DNA of 42,061 nucleotides from a virus: positions 1 to 42,061 of the IMG/VR virus record IMGVR_UViG_3300020442_003958, one strand, 5' to 3'. This document shows positions 6,930 through 15,526 of the stretch, piece after piece (position 1 is the first letter of the stretch; every line of letters begins with the position of its first letter). The translations under genes and the position numbers were made by a program. The notes under the pieces were generated by a model that saw nothing but the letters and a program-made list of their open reading frames with translations, was not told the DNA's origin and made no database searches.

Positions 6930-8519
6930 ATGGGTAATAAACTTCCGTTACGTGAAATAATAAAGCAAGAATATGCTGAGTGTTTAAAATCACCTGCATA
7001 TTTTATGAAAAAGTATTGTAAAATTCAACATCCTACTATGGGAACAATACCATTTCATTTGTATGACTTTCAAGAAAAAACTTTAGAGAGTTTTCGTGAC
7101 GAGCAATTTAATATTGTATTAAAAGCAAGACAAATGGGTATATCAACTCTTGTATCAGGATATGCACTTTGGTTGATGACATTTTTTACAGATAAAAGTA
7201 TTCTTTGTATTGCTATCAACCAAGAAACTGCAAAGAATATTGTTACAAAAGTAACTCATATGTCCGAGCATTTGCCGAGTTGGTTGAGAAGTGAGTGTAC
7301 TGAAAAAAATAAATTAAGTATGCGTTTTAAAAACGGAAGTAATATTCGTGCGGCATCAAGTAGTGTGGATGCTTCTCGTTCATCATCATTGAGTTTACTT
7401 ATCGTGGACGAGTGTGCTTTTATTACAAATATGGAAGAAATATGGACTGCATCTCAATCTACAATTACAACCGGTGGTCGTTCTATTTTACTTTCTACTC
7501 CAAACGGAATTGGTAACTTCTTTCACAAAACTTGGGTTGGTACTATGGATGGATCAAATGACTTCAATCCAATTAATTTGCATTGGTCATTGCATCCTGA
7601 TCGTGATCAAAAGTGGAGAGATTTACAAACAAAGGTTCTTGGTGAAAAGGACGCAGCCCAAGAATGTGATTGTGACTTCATAAGCAGTGGTCGTTCGGTG
7701 GTAGATGCTTCTATTCTTGATTGGTATAAAAGCAATTTAGTAAAAGAACCAATAGAAAAAAGAGGTGCTAATAAAGAATATTGGTTGTGGGAATATGCGA
7801 ACCACAACAAACATTATGTAGTTTCTGCCGATGTTGCAAGAGGAGACGGACGAGATAAAAGTGCATTTCATGTATTTGATGTGGATAATGTTAAACAAGT
7901 TGCTGAATTCAAAGGAGATATTGAAACAAAAGATTACGGAAACCTTCTTGTAGCAGTTGCAAGTGAATTTAATAATGCTTTACTTGTGGTGGAAAATGCG
8001 AATATTGGTTGGGCAGTATTGCAACAAATTATAGATAAAGGTTATAGTAACTTATATTACACTCAGAGAGATTTTCAATATATAGATGAACTTACACAAC
8101 ATACAAATAAAATAAATCGTATGGAAAAAAAGCAAGTTCCTGGATTTACAACATCAATAAAAACAAGACCATTAATAATTTCTAAGATGGAAAGTTATGT
8201 TCGTGAAAAAGAAGTTGAAATAGTATCAGAACGAACCATTGAAGAATTGTTTACATTTGTGTGGAACGGTCAACGTGCAGAAGCAATGCAAGGATATAAT
8301 GATGATTTAACACTTAGTTTGTGTATGTCATTGTGGGTGAGAGATACTGCACTTAGATTCAGAAACGAAAATGTTCAAACTCAAAAAAGTTTATTTGATT
8401 ATATGGGTAGTTCAACACAATTAGATTCATCACCATTTGGTAAATCTGGATTAACAAACAATCCGTATGAAATGAATACTGCGAACGGTCAAAAAGAAAA
8501 TATCAATTGGTTATTTTAA
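6930..8519 (+). CDS. 17: Terminase large subunit (gp17-like DNA packaging ATPase/nuclease)
   Basis: 529 residues, close to other T4-type large terminases. The N-terminal ATPase shows a Walker-A-like loop KARQMGIST at residues 65-73 and Walker B LLIVDE with D160 and E161. The C-terminal RNase-H-fold nuclease shows D301 (SADVARGD), E355 (VVENAN) and D458/D459 (YNDDLT). In the family this motor docks on the portal, cuts the concatemer and pumps DNA into the prohead. The start has no ribosome site but an ATATTTAT element 5 nt upstream. The last residues (NINWLF) are hydrophobic, as is common in marine relatives. No intron or inserted homing gene interrupts it. Confidence 0.95.
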   Translation: MGNKLPLREIIKQEYAECLKSPAYFMKKYCKIQHPTMGTIPFHLYDFQEKTLESFRDEQFNIVLKARQMGISTLVSGYALWLMTFFTDKSILCIAINQETAKNIVTKVTHMSEHLPSWLRSECTEKNKLSMRFKNGSNIRAASSSVDASRSSSLSLLIVDECAFITNMEEIWTASQSTITTGGRSILLSTPNGIGNFFHKTWVGTMDGSNDFNPINLHWSLHPDRDQKWRDLQTKVLGEKDAAQECDCDFISSGRSVVDASILDWYKSNLVKEPIEKRGANKEYWLWEYANHNKHYVVSADVARGDGRDKSAFHVFDVDNVKQVAEFKGDIETKDYGNLLVAVASEFNNALLVVENANIGWAVLQQIIDKGYSNLYYTQRDFQYIDELTQHTNKINRMEKKQVPGFTTSIKTRPLIISKMESYVREKEVEIVSERTIEELFTFVWNGQRAEAMQGYNDDLTLSLCMSLWVRDTALRFRNENVQTQKSLFDYMGSSTQLDSSPFGKSGLTNNPYEMNTANGQKENINWLF

Positions 8520-8535
8520 AACGAAAGATTAAATT

Positions 8536-9141
8536 ATGAATAATTTTAAAATAGTATTAACACTAATTCCTTTTTTATTATTTAATTCAGGATGTCAATC
8601 TTTGCTACCCACACAACAAATATACACTCAAACTGTATACAAGTCGTATACAGAAGTTGAAGATATAGTTAATAAAATTGATGTGGGAACAACGACATAT
8701 AGTGATTTGGTAAATTTAGGTCTTGATCTTGAGAACATCCCAAATGTTAAAAAGTTAACATATCTTGATATAATGGAAAGATTTAAACTTGATAGTCCGT
8801 CAAGGTACACTTTATTTAATAAAATAGAACTACCATCTGGTGTATTAAAAACTCTGGCCGCAAAGGAAAATGGACTTGCATACGAAATTAATTTAGAGAG
8901 AATAAAAAACCAAAGAGAAGGAAGTGTTATTTTAGACGCACTAAATTTCAGAAAAAATGTGCATACAACTGGATGGAAAATAAGTGTACTTATTCTAATT
9001 GTAGAAAACAAAGTTGAATATGTTTTATATTCAGGTGAAAAAAATATAGATACCCTTAAAAAAGAGAAAAATCCACTAGGACCATTTCAAGGATTTGACG
9101 GAGGGGATATAATAGGAGTTGCAAACGATTTAGATATATAA
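8536..9141 (+). CDS. Putative phage-encoded lipoprotein
   Basis: 201 residues. The N-terminus is a short signal peptide (K5, hydrophobic residues 6-16) ending in NSGC with the candidate lipidated cysteine at C20. N at position -3 is atypical for a lipobox, so lipidation is probable rather than certain. The mature part begins with a DVGTTTYSDLVNLGL segment like the BamE/SmpA 'G-T-x-x-dl-x-x-LG' start. It continues with a TYLDIMERF segment and a C-terminal NPLGPFQ motif that I recall from bacterial outer-membrane lipoproteins. It lies between terminase and portal, 16 nt after the terminase stop, although it has no obvious virion role. Superinfection exclusion or envelope modification would fit, as would a captured host gene; neither is shown. 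Confidence 0.6.
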   Translation: MNNFKIVLTLIPFLLFNSGCQSLLPTQQIYTQTVYKSYTEVEDIVNKIDVGTTTYSDLVNLGLDLENIPNVKKLTYLDIMERFKLDSPSRYTLFNKIELPSGVLKTLAAKENGLAYEINLERIKNQREGSVILDALNFRKNVHTTGWKISVLILIVENKVEYVLYSGEKNIDTLKKEKNPLGPFQGFDGGDIIGVANDLDI

Positions 9142-9143
9142 AC

Positions 9144-9172
9144 TTGACGTTTTATAATTCATAATCTAAAAT
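9144..9172 (+). promoter_or_regulatory. Sigma-70-type promoter before the portal gene
   Basis: TTGACG (9144-9149), a 17-nt spacer, TAAAAT (9167-9172). The predicted start near 9179 gives a leader of about 16 nt before the ATG at 9195, without a Shine-Dalgarno. Confidence 0.5.
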
Positions 9173-9194
9173 TTTAGACTTATAACCAAAAAAA

Positions 9195-11009
9195 ATGGCA
9201 AAACCAAAAAATAAATTATTTGCAGGACTTAAAAGACTTTTTTCATCGGATGTTGTAGTTAGAAATGTTGGTGGTAAAAAACTTAAAGTTGTTGATACGG
9301 ACGATATTCAACATTCAAATAGTGTTCGTGATAAGTATAATAGAATGCATACAATGTATAGTGACTATGTTAGTATGCACAATAGTATTGGATTTCAAAC
9401 TGCGAGACTTGAGTTATTTAATGATTATGATGTCATGGACAATGATCCAATATTATCAAGTGCATTAGACATTTATTCAGACGAGTGTACAACAAAAAGT
9501 GAGTTTGGTGAGGTATTAAAAATTTCAAGTCAGGATGCTAATGTAAAAGGAATTTTAGAAAACCTTTTTTATGAAATATTAAATATTGAATTTAATTTGT
9601 GGGGTTGGGCAAGAAATATGTGTAAGTACGGAGACTTTTATTTGCATTTAGAAATTGAACCTGAGTATGGAGTTTTAAATGTAAAACCAATATCTACTTA
9701 CGAAATGACACGGGTTGAAGATTTAGATCCTGATAATCCTGCATATGTCTGCTTTAAACAAGAAGGTGCAAATAAAGCATCATACGAAAATTATGAAATA
9801 GCACACTTTAGATTGTTGGGTGATACCAACTTTTTGCCTTACGGAAAAAGTATGATTGAATCTGCAAGACGATCATGGAAGCAACTCCAACTTATGGAAG
9901 ATGCTATGCTGATTCATAGAATTATGAGAGCACCTGAAAAACGAATGTTTTATATAGATATTGGTAATATTCCTCCCAACGAAGTTGATAATTTCATGCA
10001 AAAGGTTATCAATAAAATGAAAAAAGTTCCATATGTCGACCAACAAACAGGTGACTATAATTTGAAATTTAATTTACAAAACATGACCGAAGATTTCTTT
10101 TTACCTGTGCGTGGTGGTGATAGTGGAACTCGTATAGAAAGTTTAGGAGGGATGACCTACGATGGAACAGAAGATATTGAGTATGTAAAAAACAAAATGA
10201 TGGCTGCTCTTAAAATACCAAAAGCATTTCTAGGTTATGAAGAAGGAATAACAGGAAAAGCAACACTTGCAGCCGAAGATATAAGATTTGCAAGAACCAT
10301 AGAAAGAGTTCAACGAATTTTACTAAGTGAACTTACAAAAATAGCAGTAGTTCATCTTTATTCACAAGGATATAAAGATAGTAAACTTGTTGACTTTAAT
10401 TTGTCACTTACTAATCCGTCTACTATTTTTGAAGAAGAAAGAGTAAGAATTCTATCTGAAAAACTAAATACTGCACGTGATATGATTGATGCAAAAATGT
10501 TTTCTAAGGATTGGGTTTATGATAAAATATTCGGTTTGGCAGAAGATGAAGTTGAGGAAATTAGAAAAGATTTTGTCGACGATGCGAAAGAATTTTTCCG
10601 TCTCGAAAGTATTCAAAATGAAGGAACTGATCCGGCCGATCAAAGCAATGCCGATAATTCTGAAGATGGTGATGATGATGATTCTTACAATTTTGGAGAG
10701 TCTGATCGTGAGGATGTCATTCACAAAAGAAAACGTGAAGAGGAAAAACGAAAAAATAGTAATAACAAATATGACCATCCTGATAATAAACCTATGGGCA
10801 GAGACCCACTTGGTTCGGATGAACGAAGAGTTTCTGGAAGAACAAGTGAGAGTCCTCTTAAACTCGAATCAGATTTAGAAAAACTTGACATTTTTTTATC
10901 AAGAAAACAAAAAACAATTAAACCGACTAATCAAAATCTTTTAGTTGAGACAGAAGAAGATGCAAAGAATTTTGTAGAAAAATTAGAGAGAGAAATAAAA
11001 ATAGATTAA
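9195..11009 (+). CDS. 20: Portal vertex protein (gp20-like)
   Basis: 604 residues, somewhat longer than T4 gp20. The conserved portal core is clear: the early DNDPILSSALDIYSDE helix, WGWARNMCKYGDFYLHLE, the Y(E)MTRVED wing region, and ALKIPKAFLGYEEGITGKATLA near residues 335-360. The family forms the dodecameric ring through which DNA enters and leaves and which nucleates head assembly. The C-terminal 130 residues are hydrophilic and acidic to basic low complexity, with an EDGDDDDSYN patch near 490. This tail is longer than in T4 and probably flexible. It is expressed from its own sigma-70-like promoter. Confidence 0.93.
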   Translation: MAKPKNKLFAGLKRLFSSDVVVRNVGGKKLKVVDTDDIQHSNSVRDKYNRMHTMYSDYVSMHNSIGFQTARLELFNDYDVMDNDPILSSALDIYSDECTTKSEFGEVLKISSQDANVKGILENLFYEILNIEFNLWGWARNMCKYGDFYLHLEIEPEYGVLNVKPISTYEMTRVEDLDPDNPAYVCFKQEGANKASYENYEIAHFRLLGDTNFLPYGKSMIESARRSWKQLQLMEDAMLIHRIMRAPEKRMFYIDIGNIPPNEVDNFMQKVINKMKKVPYVDQQTGDYNLKFNLQNMTEDFFLPVRGGDSGTRIESLGGMTYDGTEDIEYVKNKMMAALKIPKAFLGYEEGITGKATLAAEDIRFARTIERVQRILLSELTKIAVVHLYSQGYKDSKLVDFNLSLTNPSTIFEEERVRILSEKLNTARDMIDAKMFSKDWVYDKIFGLAEDEVEEIRKDFVDDAKEFFRLESIQNEGTDPADQSNADNSEDGDDDDSYNFGESDREDVIHKRKREEEKRKNSNNKYDHPDNKPMGRDPLGSDERRVSGRTSESPLKLESDLEKLDIFLSRKQKTIKPTNQNLLVETEEDAKNFVEKLEREIKID

Positions 11010-11050
11010 AATAAATTATATATGAAATTAAATTTAACAATTATTGACTA

Positions 11051-11064
11051 TATTTATATTTATA
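11051..11064 (+). promoter_or_regulatory. Tandem overlapping ATATTTAT elements
   Basis: Two overlapping copies (11051-11058 and 11057-11064) lie 22-28 nt before the GTG start at 11087. The same window-wide element appears near other starts lacking a ribosome site. Confidence 0.45.
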
Positions 11065-11086
11065 TACATTATCATAGCAAGTTCAC

Positions 11087-11956
11087 GTGAAAAAATTAAA
11101 ACATAGTAAATTTAAAAATACAGGCATATTATTCGAGTTATTGGTTAGACAAATTACTGCTGATATATTAGACGATAATAAAAAGTCATATGCCAATGAA
11201 TTAATGAGAAATTATTTTTCTGAAGATAGTGTACTTGGACAAGAGCAAAGATTGTATCAATTGCTAATGGAAGAAACCTTTTCAGATGAAAAGTCTGCGG
11301 AAAGATTCCTCGACGTGGTAATTCAGTCTCATACAAAATTGAATACATCTGATTTAAGTAAAGCAAGATATAATCTTGTAAGAGAGATGAAGGATAATTA
11401 TCCAATTGATGACTTCTTGCGTTCAAAAATTCGTAATTACAAAACTTACGCAAGTATTTACAAGTTGTTTGAAAGTAAGACTCCTAATATATTTTGCGAC
11501 CCAAAGGAATTATTTGAATCAAAAAATACAATTGTCCAAAATATAGTAAATAGAAAAACAAATTCATTTAAAAATGAAGAAGTGGTTGAAACATACGAAA
11601 AGCAAAATGAAGATTTAAGACTCATAAGTTACAGATTACTCGTTAATAGTTTCAATAAGAAGTATAGTAGTTTAGATGAAAGACAACAAACACTTCTTAA
11701 AAATTATATTAATAATATTTCAAATACTAATAGTCTCAGAGAGTATGTAAATAAAGAAATTCCAAAAGTAAAAAAAGAACTTGTATCTTTGAAGGAATCA
11801 GTTATTGATGACAAAGTAGTATCAATTAAATTAGATGAAGTTGTTACTCAACTTGATAAAATCTGTGACGGTCGTGTTGTAAAAGATTCACAAGTTACTA
11901 CATTGCTTATGTCATATGAATTGATCAAGGAAATAAAAAAACATGAATCTAACTGA
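11087..11956 (+). CDS. Hypothetical head-region protein, 289 aa (GTG start)
   Basis: GTG is chosen because an in-frame TAG lies at 11075-11077, there is no other start codon before it, and the first ATG is 38 codons in. The N-terminus (KFKNTGILFELLVRQITADIL) resembles a conserved protein that I recall from T4-like marine phages, always next to portal and prohead protease. The protein is almost entirely helical and charged, without membrane segments. It overlaps the next gene by 14 nt. Position between portal and protease suggests a prohead-core or portal-associated role, by context only. Confidence 0.65.
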   Translation: MKKLKHSKFKNTGILFELLVRQITADILDDNKKSYANELMRNYFSEDSVLGQEQRLYQLLMEETFSDEKSAERFLDVVIQSHTKLNTSDLSKARYNLVREMKDNYPIDDFLRSKIRNYKTYASIYKLFESKTPNIFCDPKELFESKNTIVQNIVNRKTNSFKNEEVVETYEKQNEDLRLISYRLLVNSFNKKYSSLDERQQTLLKNYINNISNTNSLREYVNKEIPKVKKELVSLKESVIDDKVVSIKLDEVVTQLDKICDGRVVKDSQVTTLLMSYELIKEIKKHESN

Positions 11957-12410
11957 AAAAAAGTTTAGAGAACTAATTCGTCTTTTAATTAAAAATCAAA
12001 TAAGTGAATTAAACTCTACATCAAACATTGATGGATATTCTACACCATACGCATTTGGCAAAGAGGATGACGAAGACGATCATAAAAAAAATATAAAAAA
12101 ATCAGCAGAAGTTTTCGATTTCAAACTTTCAAATGAAAAGCACAAAAACACAGTAGTTACCGAAGGAAAAAGTTTATTTCACTTATTCCGTGATCATCCT
12201 GATTACACACCTGTTCAAAAAATTGGAGTAACAATTCGTGAGATTAATAAAAACTTAAAAGAGATTGAAAAACTGATAGTAGTTGCTGAAAAATTTAAAA
12301 ATGAAACAAAAACCGATAGTCAACAATATTGGAAAACAACAAGTAAGTTTATATCTAAAATTGACGAAAGAATTACAAAGATTTCAGATAAACTTAGAAA
12401 TATGAGGTAA
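11943..12410 (+). CDS. Hypothetical head-region protein with amphipathic N-terminal tag, 155 aa
   Basis: It overlaps the previous gene by 14 nt and has AAGGA upstream of the ATG. The first 20 residues (MNLTEKKFRELIRLLI...) form an amphipathic basic helix like those starting the proteins at 13578, 14020 and 14735. Then comes an acidic patch (EDDEDDHKK) and, near 50-80, KLSNEKHKNTVVTEG and SLFHLFRDHPDY. The rest is a helical bundle or coiled coil. A minor prohead-core protein is a reasonable guess; no specific family is recognised. Confidence 0.6.
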   Translation: MNLTEKKFRELIRLLIKNQISELNSTSNIDGYSTPYAFGKEDDEDDHKKNIKKSAEVFDFKLSNEKHKNTVVTEGKSLFHLFRDHPDYTPVQKIGVTIREINKNLKEIEKLIVVAEKFKNETKTDSQQYWKTTSKFISKIDERITKISDKLRNMR

Positions 12411-12415
12411 ACATT

Positions 12416-12886
12416 ATGGAAGATTGCACAAGACTTGATATAATTAATGCTAGTAATTTAGAAAGAAAAAATTTAACTAAAAAACTAGCAAAAACTAGAG
12501 TCTCTAAGTCAGACACTTGGAAAAAAGAACTCAAAAGCATTTTATCAGAAAGTTGGAACGAAAGTTCAAACGGAATAGATTGCACAATTGGAACAGAAGA
12601 GTCTAAAACAAAAATACTTATCAATAAAGACGATAAAACAAATTTGTATGGATTTTCTATTAGTTGTAACACCTCACGATGTGGAAAGGGTTTTAGTTCC
12701 AACGATCTTACCAAAACTCTAGAATCAGTAAAAGATAGTATTGATAATATAATAAAATCACTTGATAGTGTAAGTTTAACCTGTACGCACGAAATAAATT
12801 TAGTTAACCAAAAAAATGATCTAACACATACTCAAGTTGTTGAAGATCAAATTTCAACAGAACATATTTTGGACGATACTGTATAA
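12416..12886 (+). CDS. Hypothetical protein, 156 aa
   Basis: It starts 6 nt after the previous stop with GAGG about 11 nt upstream of the ATG. Six cysteines are scattered through the sequence (residue 4, in IDCT, ISCNTSRC and in the LTCTHE segment), unusual for this genome, but they form no clear zinc-binding pattern. The C-terminal half contains a helix of hydrophobic residues every 3-4 positions (LESVKDSIDNIIKSL). No family recognised; it belongs to the head cluster by position. Confidence 0.55.
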   Translation: MEDCTRLDIINASNLERKNLTKKLAKTRVSKSDTWKKELKSILSESWNESSNGIDCTIGTEESKTKILINKDDKTNLYGFSISCNTSRCGKGFSSNDLTKTLESVKDSIDNIIKSLDSVSLTCTHEINLVNQKNDLTHTQVVEDQISTEHILDDTV

Positions 12887-12917
12887 TTTTATATTTACTT
12901 TGTCAAAATAGATATAA

Positions 12918-12925
12918 ATATTTAT
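12918..12925 (+). promoter_or_regulatory. ATATTTAT element before the prohead protease gene
   Basis: It is embedded in ATAAATATTTAT, so it is partly palindromic, and lies 23 nt before the ATG at 12949. A weak TTGTCA (12900-12905) 17 nt upstream of TATTTT (12923-12928) is an alternative sigma-70 reading. Confidence 0.4.
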
Positions 12926-12948
12926 TTTTAGATATATACTTATATAAT

Positions 12949-13581
12949 ATGACAAAGCAAGTTTTAGTATCAACAATGCCATTTGAGTTCAATAGAACGC
13001 AGATTAACGAAAGTATAGACAAAAATAAAGGCAACCTTGTAGTACAAGGTATTCTTCAAAAAGCAAAAGAGCAAAATCAAAACGGTCGTATATATGGACG
13101 TGATCTTCTTGAAAGAGAAGCAACTAAATACCAAGAACTTATAAATGATAAACGGGCACTTGGTGAACTTGATCATCCAGAAAGTAGTGTAGTAAACTTA
13201 CAAAACGTAAGTCACAATGTTACAGAAATGTGGTGGGAGGGTGATAACCTACTTGGAAAAGTTGAAGTATTAAGTACACCTGCCGGTAACATTTTAAAAG
13301 AATTATTTAAATCAGGAATTACACTTGGAATTAGTTCAAGGGGAATGGGAACTACACGTGAAAGTGAAGGAAAAACATTAGTCAACGATGACTTTGAACT
13401 TGTTGCGTTTGATTTTGTTAGCAATCCGTCAACACGTGGTGCTTTTTTAGAACCAGTTGCCATAAATGAATCAGTTGAAACTAATAATGTAGTTACTTCA
13501 GGTAGAGTATGCACTAAATTCTGTAAAGTAGAGTCAATTATACACGAAATACTTGGAGAAATAGGAGAGTCAGCAAAGTGA
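12949..13581 (+). CDS. 21: Prohead core protease (gp21-like, S78 family)
   Basis: 210 residues, matching T4 gp21 (about 212). The family signature is visible: NGRIYGRDLLEREATKY near residues 44-60, the catalytic histidine in GELDHPES (H76) and the serine in GISSRGMG (S129/S130; S130 aligns best), followed by AFDFVSNPSTRGAF. In T4 this enzyme matures inside the prohead and cuts scaffold, capsid and core proteins after I/L-x-E. A plausible cleavage site in the capsid protein here is IDE at residue 61 (see gp23). Its stop overlaps the next start (GTGA). Confidence 0.93.
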   Translation: MTKQVLVSTMPFEFNRTQINESIDKNKGNLVVQGILQKAKEQNQNGRIYGRDLLEREATKYQELINDKRALGELDHPESSVVNLQNVSHNVTEMWWEGDNLLGKVEVLSTPAGNILKELFKSGITLGISSRGMGTTRESEGKTLVNDDFELVAFDFVSNPSTRGAFLEPVAINESVETNNVVTSGRVCTKFCKVESIIHEILGEIGESAK

Positions 13582-14039
13582 AACGAACAGATTTAAAAAA
13601 AATAATTGAAGAGGTTATAGCAGAAGAAATTGAAAATTATGAAATTTCTGATAGTTTATTGACAGAATCTTTATTTTCAGATGAAAAGATGTCAAATGAA
13701 GAAAAGCAAGTTTCAAGTGAAAAAATAAATAAATTTGGAAATTATCAAAAGTATATTAATACGGAAGTAAAAGATATAGATATTGCCGAGGATCTATGTA
13801 ACATAATTTCTTCTGCATCAAAATATATGCTAAGTGAAACTGACGATTGGTTCGATGCAGTTAGTGTTAAGAGAAATTTAACCGAGTTAAAATCACTTGC
13901 TAAACAATTTCACAAAACTGCAAGTGAACGACAAGTTCATACACAAAGATTGCAGGGGTTATACGAGGATATGGGAAATATATTAAATAGATACTTTGAA
14001 ATAAGAGAGGACGAAAACAATGAACAAAAAACAAATTAA
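13578..14039 (+). CDS. Small helical prohead-region protein, 153 aa (GTG start)
   Basis: The GTG start overlaps the protease stop (GTGA), with AGGAG upstream at 13562. The N-terminus MKRTDLKKIIEEVIAEEI is the best example of the shared amphipathic tag described in the findings. The remaining protein is acidic and helical, without cysteine clusters or membrane segments. Synteny between protease and scaffold, and a small acidic nature, suit an internal core protein analogous to T4 gp67/gp68/IP proteins. That is analogy, not homology. Confidence 0.6.
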   Translation: MKRTDLKKIIEEVIAEEIENYEISDSLLTESLFSDEKMSNEEKQVSSEKINKFGNYQKYINTEVKDIDIAEDLCNIISSASKYMLSETDDWFDAVSVKRNLTELKSLAKQFHKTASERQVHTQRLQGLYEDMGNILNRYFEIREDENNEQKTN

Positions 14040-14712
14040 GAACCTCGTAAAAAAACAATTACTTGAATCTATATCTTTAGCAGACGAAGTAGTTGGAAAA
14101 TTAAATAAAAAAAGTCTCGGTTTCCGTGGATACATTAATGAAGAAATTTTAGAAGGAACAATCTCAGATGTTAATAATTATGCCAAGGAAAATAACTTAA
14201 CATTCACATCATGTTCCGACTCAAAATTCGGAGGACATTACACAGGTGAAATTGAGGTTTATGAGTTTTCTCCTAATCCTGATTTTTACGGAAAAATAAT
14301 GGAACATACAATGTCTGCACTTAGTTCACTAGAAAGAATTACAGGTAATAATAGTGTTGTTCTAAGTAAAACAAATGATTCGGTGATCAATGAAGGTGTT
14401 ACACGCATGATTGAGAATGCAGACCTAATGGAATTTACCATACAACCTATTTTGGATAATATTTCATGCAAAAGAGCAAATGAAATGTTTGATCCAACAA
14501 CTCTAAAAAAATATGCGAATATAATAATAAAAGATGCCGAATCGCATGACGATACACTCAATGAATTCAAAGAAGAAGACTTGGATAAATTAAATTCAAT
14601 TGTTGTTAAGTATATTAATGAAAACACAACGAATCATATTAAAAAATTTGAGTATGACGATGAATCTATTTTAAAAAACTACAACAAATTGTTTGTTAGT
14701 AAAAATTTCTAA
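14020..14712 (+). CDS. Prohead-region protein with N-terminal tag, 230 aa
   Basis: It overlaps the previous gene by 20 nt; GAGAGGA precedes the ATG. It begins MNKKQIKNLVKKQLLESI, another version of the shared amphipathic helix, then LADE. The body is mixed alpha/beta with many serine and asparagine residues. I recognise no family. The next gene in the cluster starts 23 nt after its stop. Confidence 0.6.
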   Translation: MNKKQIKNLVKKQLLESISLADEVVGKLNKKSLGFRGYINEEILEGTISDVNNYAKENNLTFTSCSDSKFGGHYTGEIEVYEFSPNPDFYGKIMEHTMSALSSLERITGNNSVVLSKTNDSVINEGVTRMIENADLMEFTIQPILDNISCKRANEMFDPTTLKKYANIIIKDAESHDDTLNEFKEEDLDKLNSIVVKYINENTTNHIKKFEYDDESILKNYNKLFVSKNF

Positions 14713-14734
14713 AACCTTAAAAATATATAATATT

Positions 14735-15427
14735 ATGAAAATCACACGCACGGAACTAAAAAAAATTATTAAAGAAGTAATTTCAGAACTTGAATTATTC
14801 GAGGGTCTTACAAAAGCACAGGAAAAACTTCCTGAACCACTTAAGAAGGCAATTCTTAAAAAGCAAGGTGAATCTGATTCAACTGAAGAAAAAGAAGATG
14901 TTGAGGAAGGTCTTACAAAAGCACAAGAAAAACTTCCTGAACCACTCAAGAAAGCAATTCTTAAAAAGCAAGGAAAAACTGAAGAATCCGATGAAGAAGA
15001 AAAAATAGAAGAAGGAAATGCTTTTGGAGCCGCAGTTAAGGCTGCACGTGAAAACGGTGAAAAAGAATTTGAAGTTGGTGGCAAGAAATACAAATTAAAA
15101 GAGAAAAAAGAAATCACAGAACAAGAAGACACAGAAGAATTTGTAGGAGAAGACGAAGAACTTGAAGAATCATCTTGCAGTAAGCATGAAGATGATGAAG
15201 AAGATGTAGAAGAAGGAAATGCGTTTGGAGCAGCTGTCACTAAAGCAAAAGAAGACGGTGAAGACGAATTTGAAGTTGACGGAAAGACATATAAAGTAAA
15301 AGAATCAACCGATGAAGTTAATCAAATTGAAATAGGTGGAAAAAAATATAAAGCAAATGAAGATTGGTCTAAACTCACGTTGTCTGAAAGATTAAATCGT
15401 ATATTAGGTGATCGAAAAGTTCTATAA
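14735..15427 (+). CDS. Acidic modular prohead-core-type protein with two kinds of internal repeat
   Basis: The frame extends up to 14693, but the ATG at 14735 is preferred: it gives the N-terminal tag MKITRTELKKIIKEVISEL and does not overlap the previous gene. 230 residues. It contains two copies of a 23-residue module beginning EGLTKAQEKLPEPL (14801-14869 and 14906-14974). Two copies of a 32-residue module, EEGNAFGAAV...FEV.GK.YK, follow (15008-15103 and 15209-15304), with a third remnant (IEIGGKKYKANED) near the end. Glu/Asp-rich spacers join them. An AF..A...G...F...GK.Y module is one I recall from many marine phage proteins. A strong terminator follows the stop. Probably a core or capsid-internal protein. 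Confidence 0.65.
   Translation: MKITRTELKKIIKEVISELELFEGLTKAQEKLPEPLKKAILKKQGESDSTEEKEDVEEGLTKAQEKLPEPLKKAILKKQGKTEESDEEEKIEEGNAFGAAVKAARENGEKEFEVGGKKYKLKEKKEITEQEDTEEFVGEDEELEESSCSKHEDDEEDVEEGNAFGAAVTKAKEDGEDEFEVDGKTYKVKESTDEVNQIEIGGKKYKANEDWSKLTLSERLNRILGDRKVL
14801..15304 (+). repeat. Two pairs of intragenic direct repeats
   Basis: A 69-bp unit at 14801-14869 is repeated at 14906-14974 with a handful of silent or conservative changes. A 96-bp unit at 15008-15103 is repeated, more diverged, at 15209-15304. Both keep the reading frame, so they are protein-module duplications. Confidence 0.8.
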
Positions 15428-15452
15428 AAGTTACCTTTTATCATATTTTTTT

Positions 15453-15485
15453 AAAAAAAGAGAAGATTTCTTCTCTTTTTTTTTT
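15453..15485 (+). terminator. Strong intrinsic terminator
   Basis: A 13-bp stem (15453-15465 with 15470-15482), core AGAGAAG/CTTCTCT, with a 4-nt loop and a long T tract. It closes the protease-core gene run before the scaffold gene. Confidence 0.85.
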
Positions 15486-15526
15486 AATTTTTTATATATT
15501 TTTAAAATATTTTCATACGTAAGTAT

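Noticed and set aside
14693-14734. Upstream in-frame start for the modular acidic protein
   Set aside because: It would overlap the previous gene and add residues before the conserved N-terminal tag; the ATG at 14735 fits the tag and lies free of overlap.
14671-15240. Ser-rich minus-strand ORF (a similar one at 16243-16500)
   Set aside because: It is the mirror of GAA/GAT-rich acidic coding sequence on the plus strand, which automatically reads as Ser/Phe codons on the other strand.
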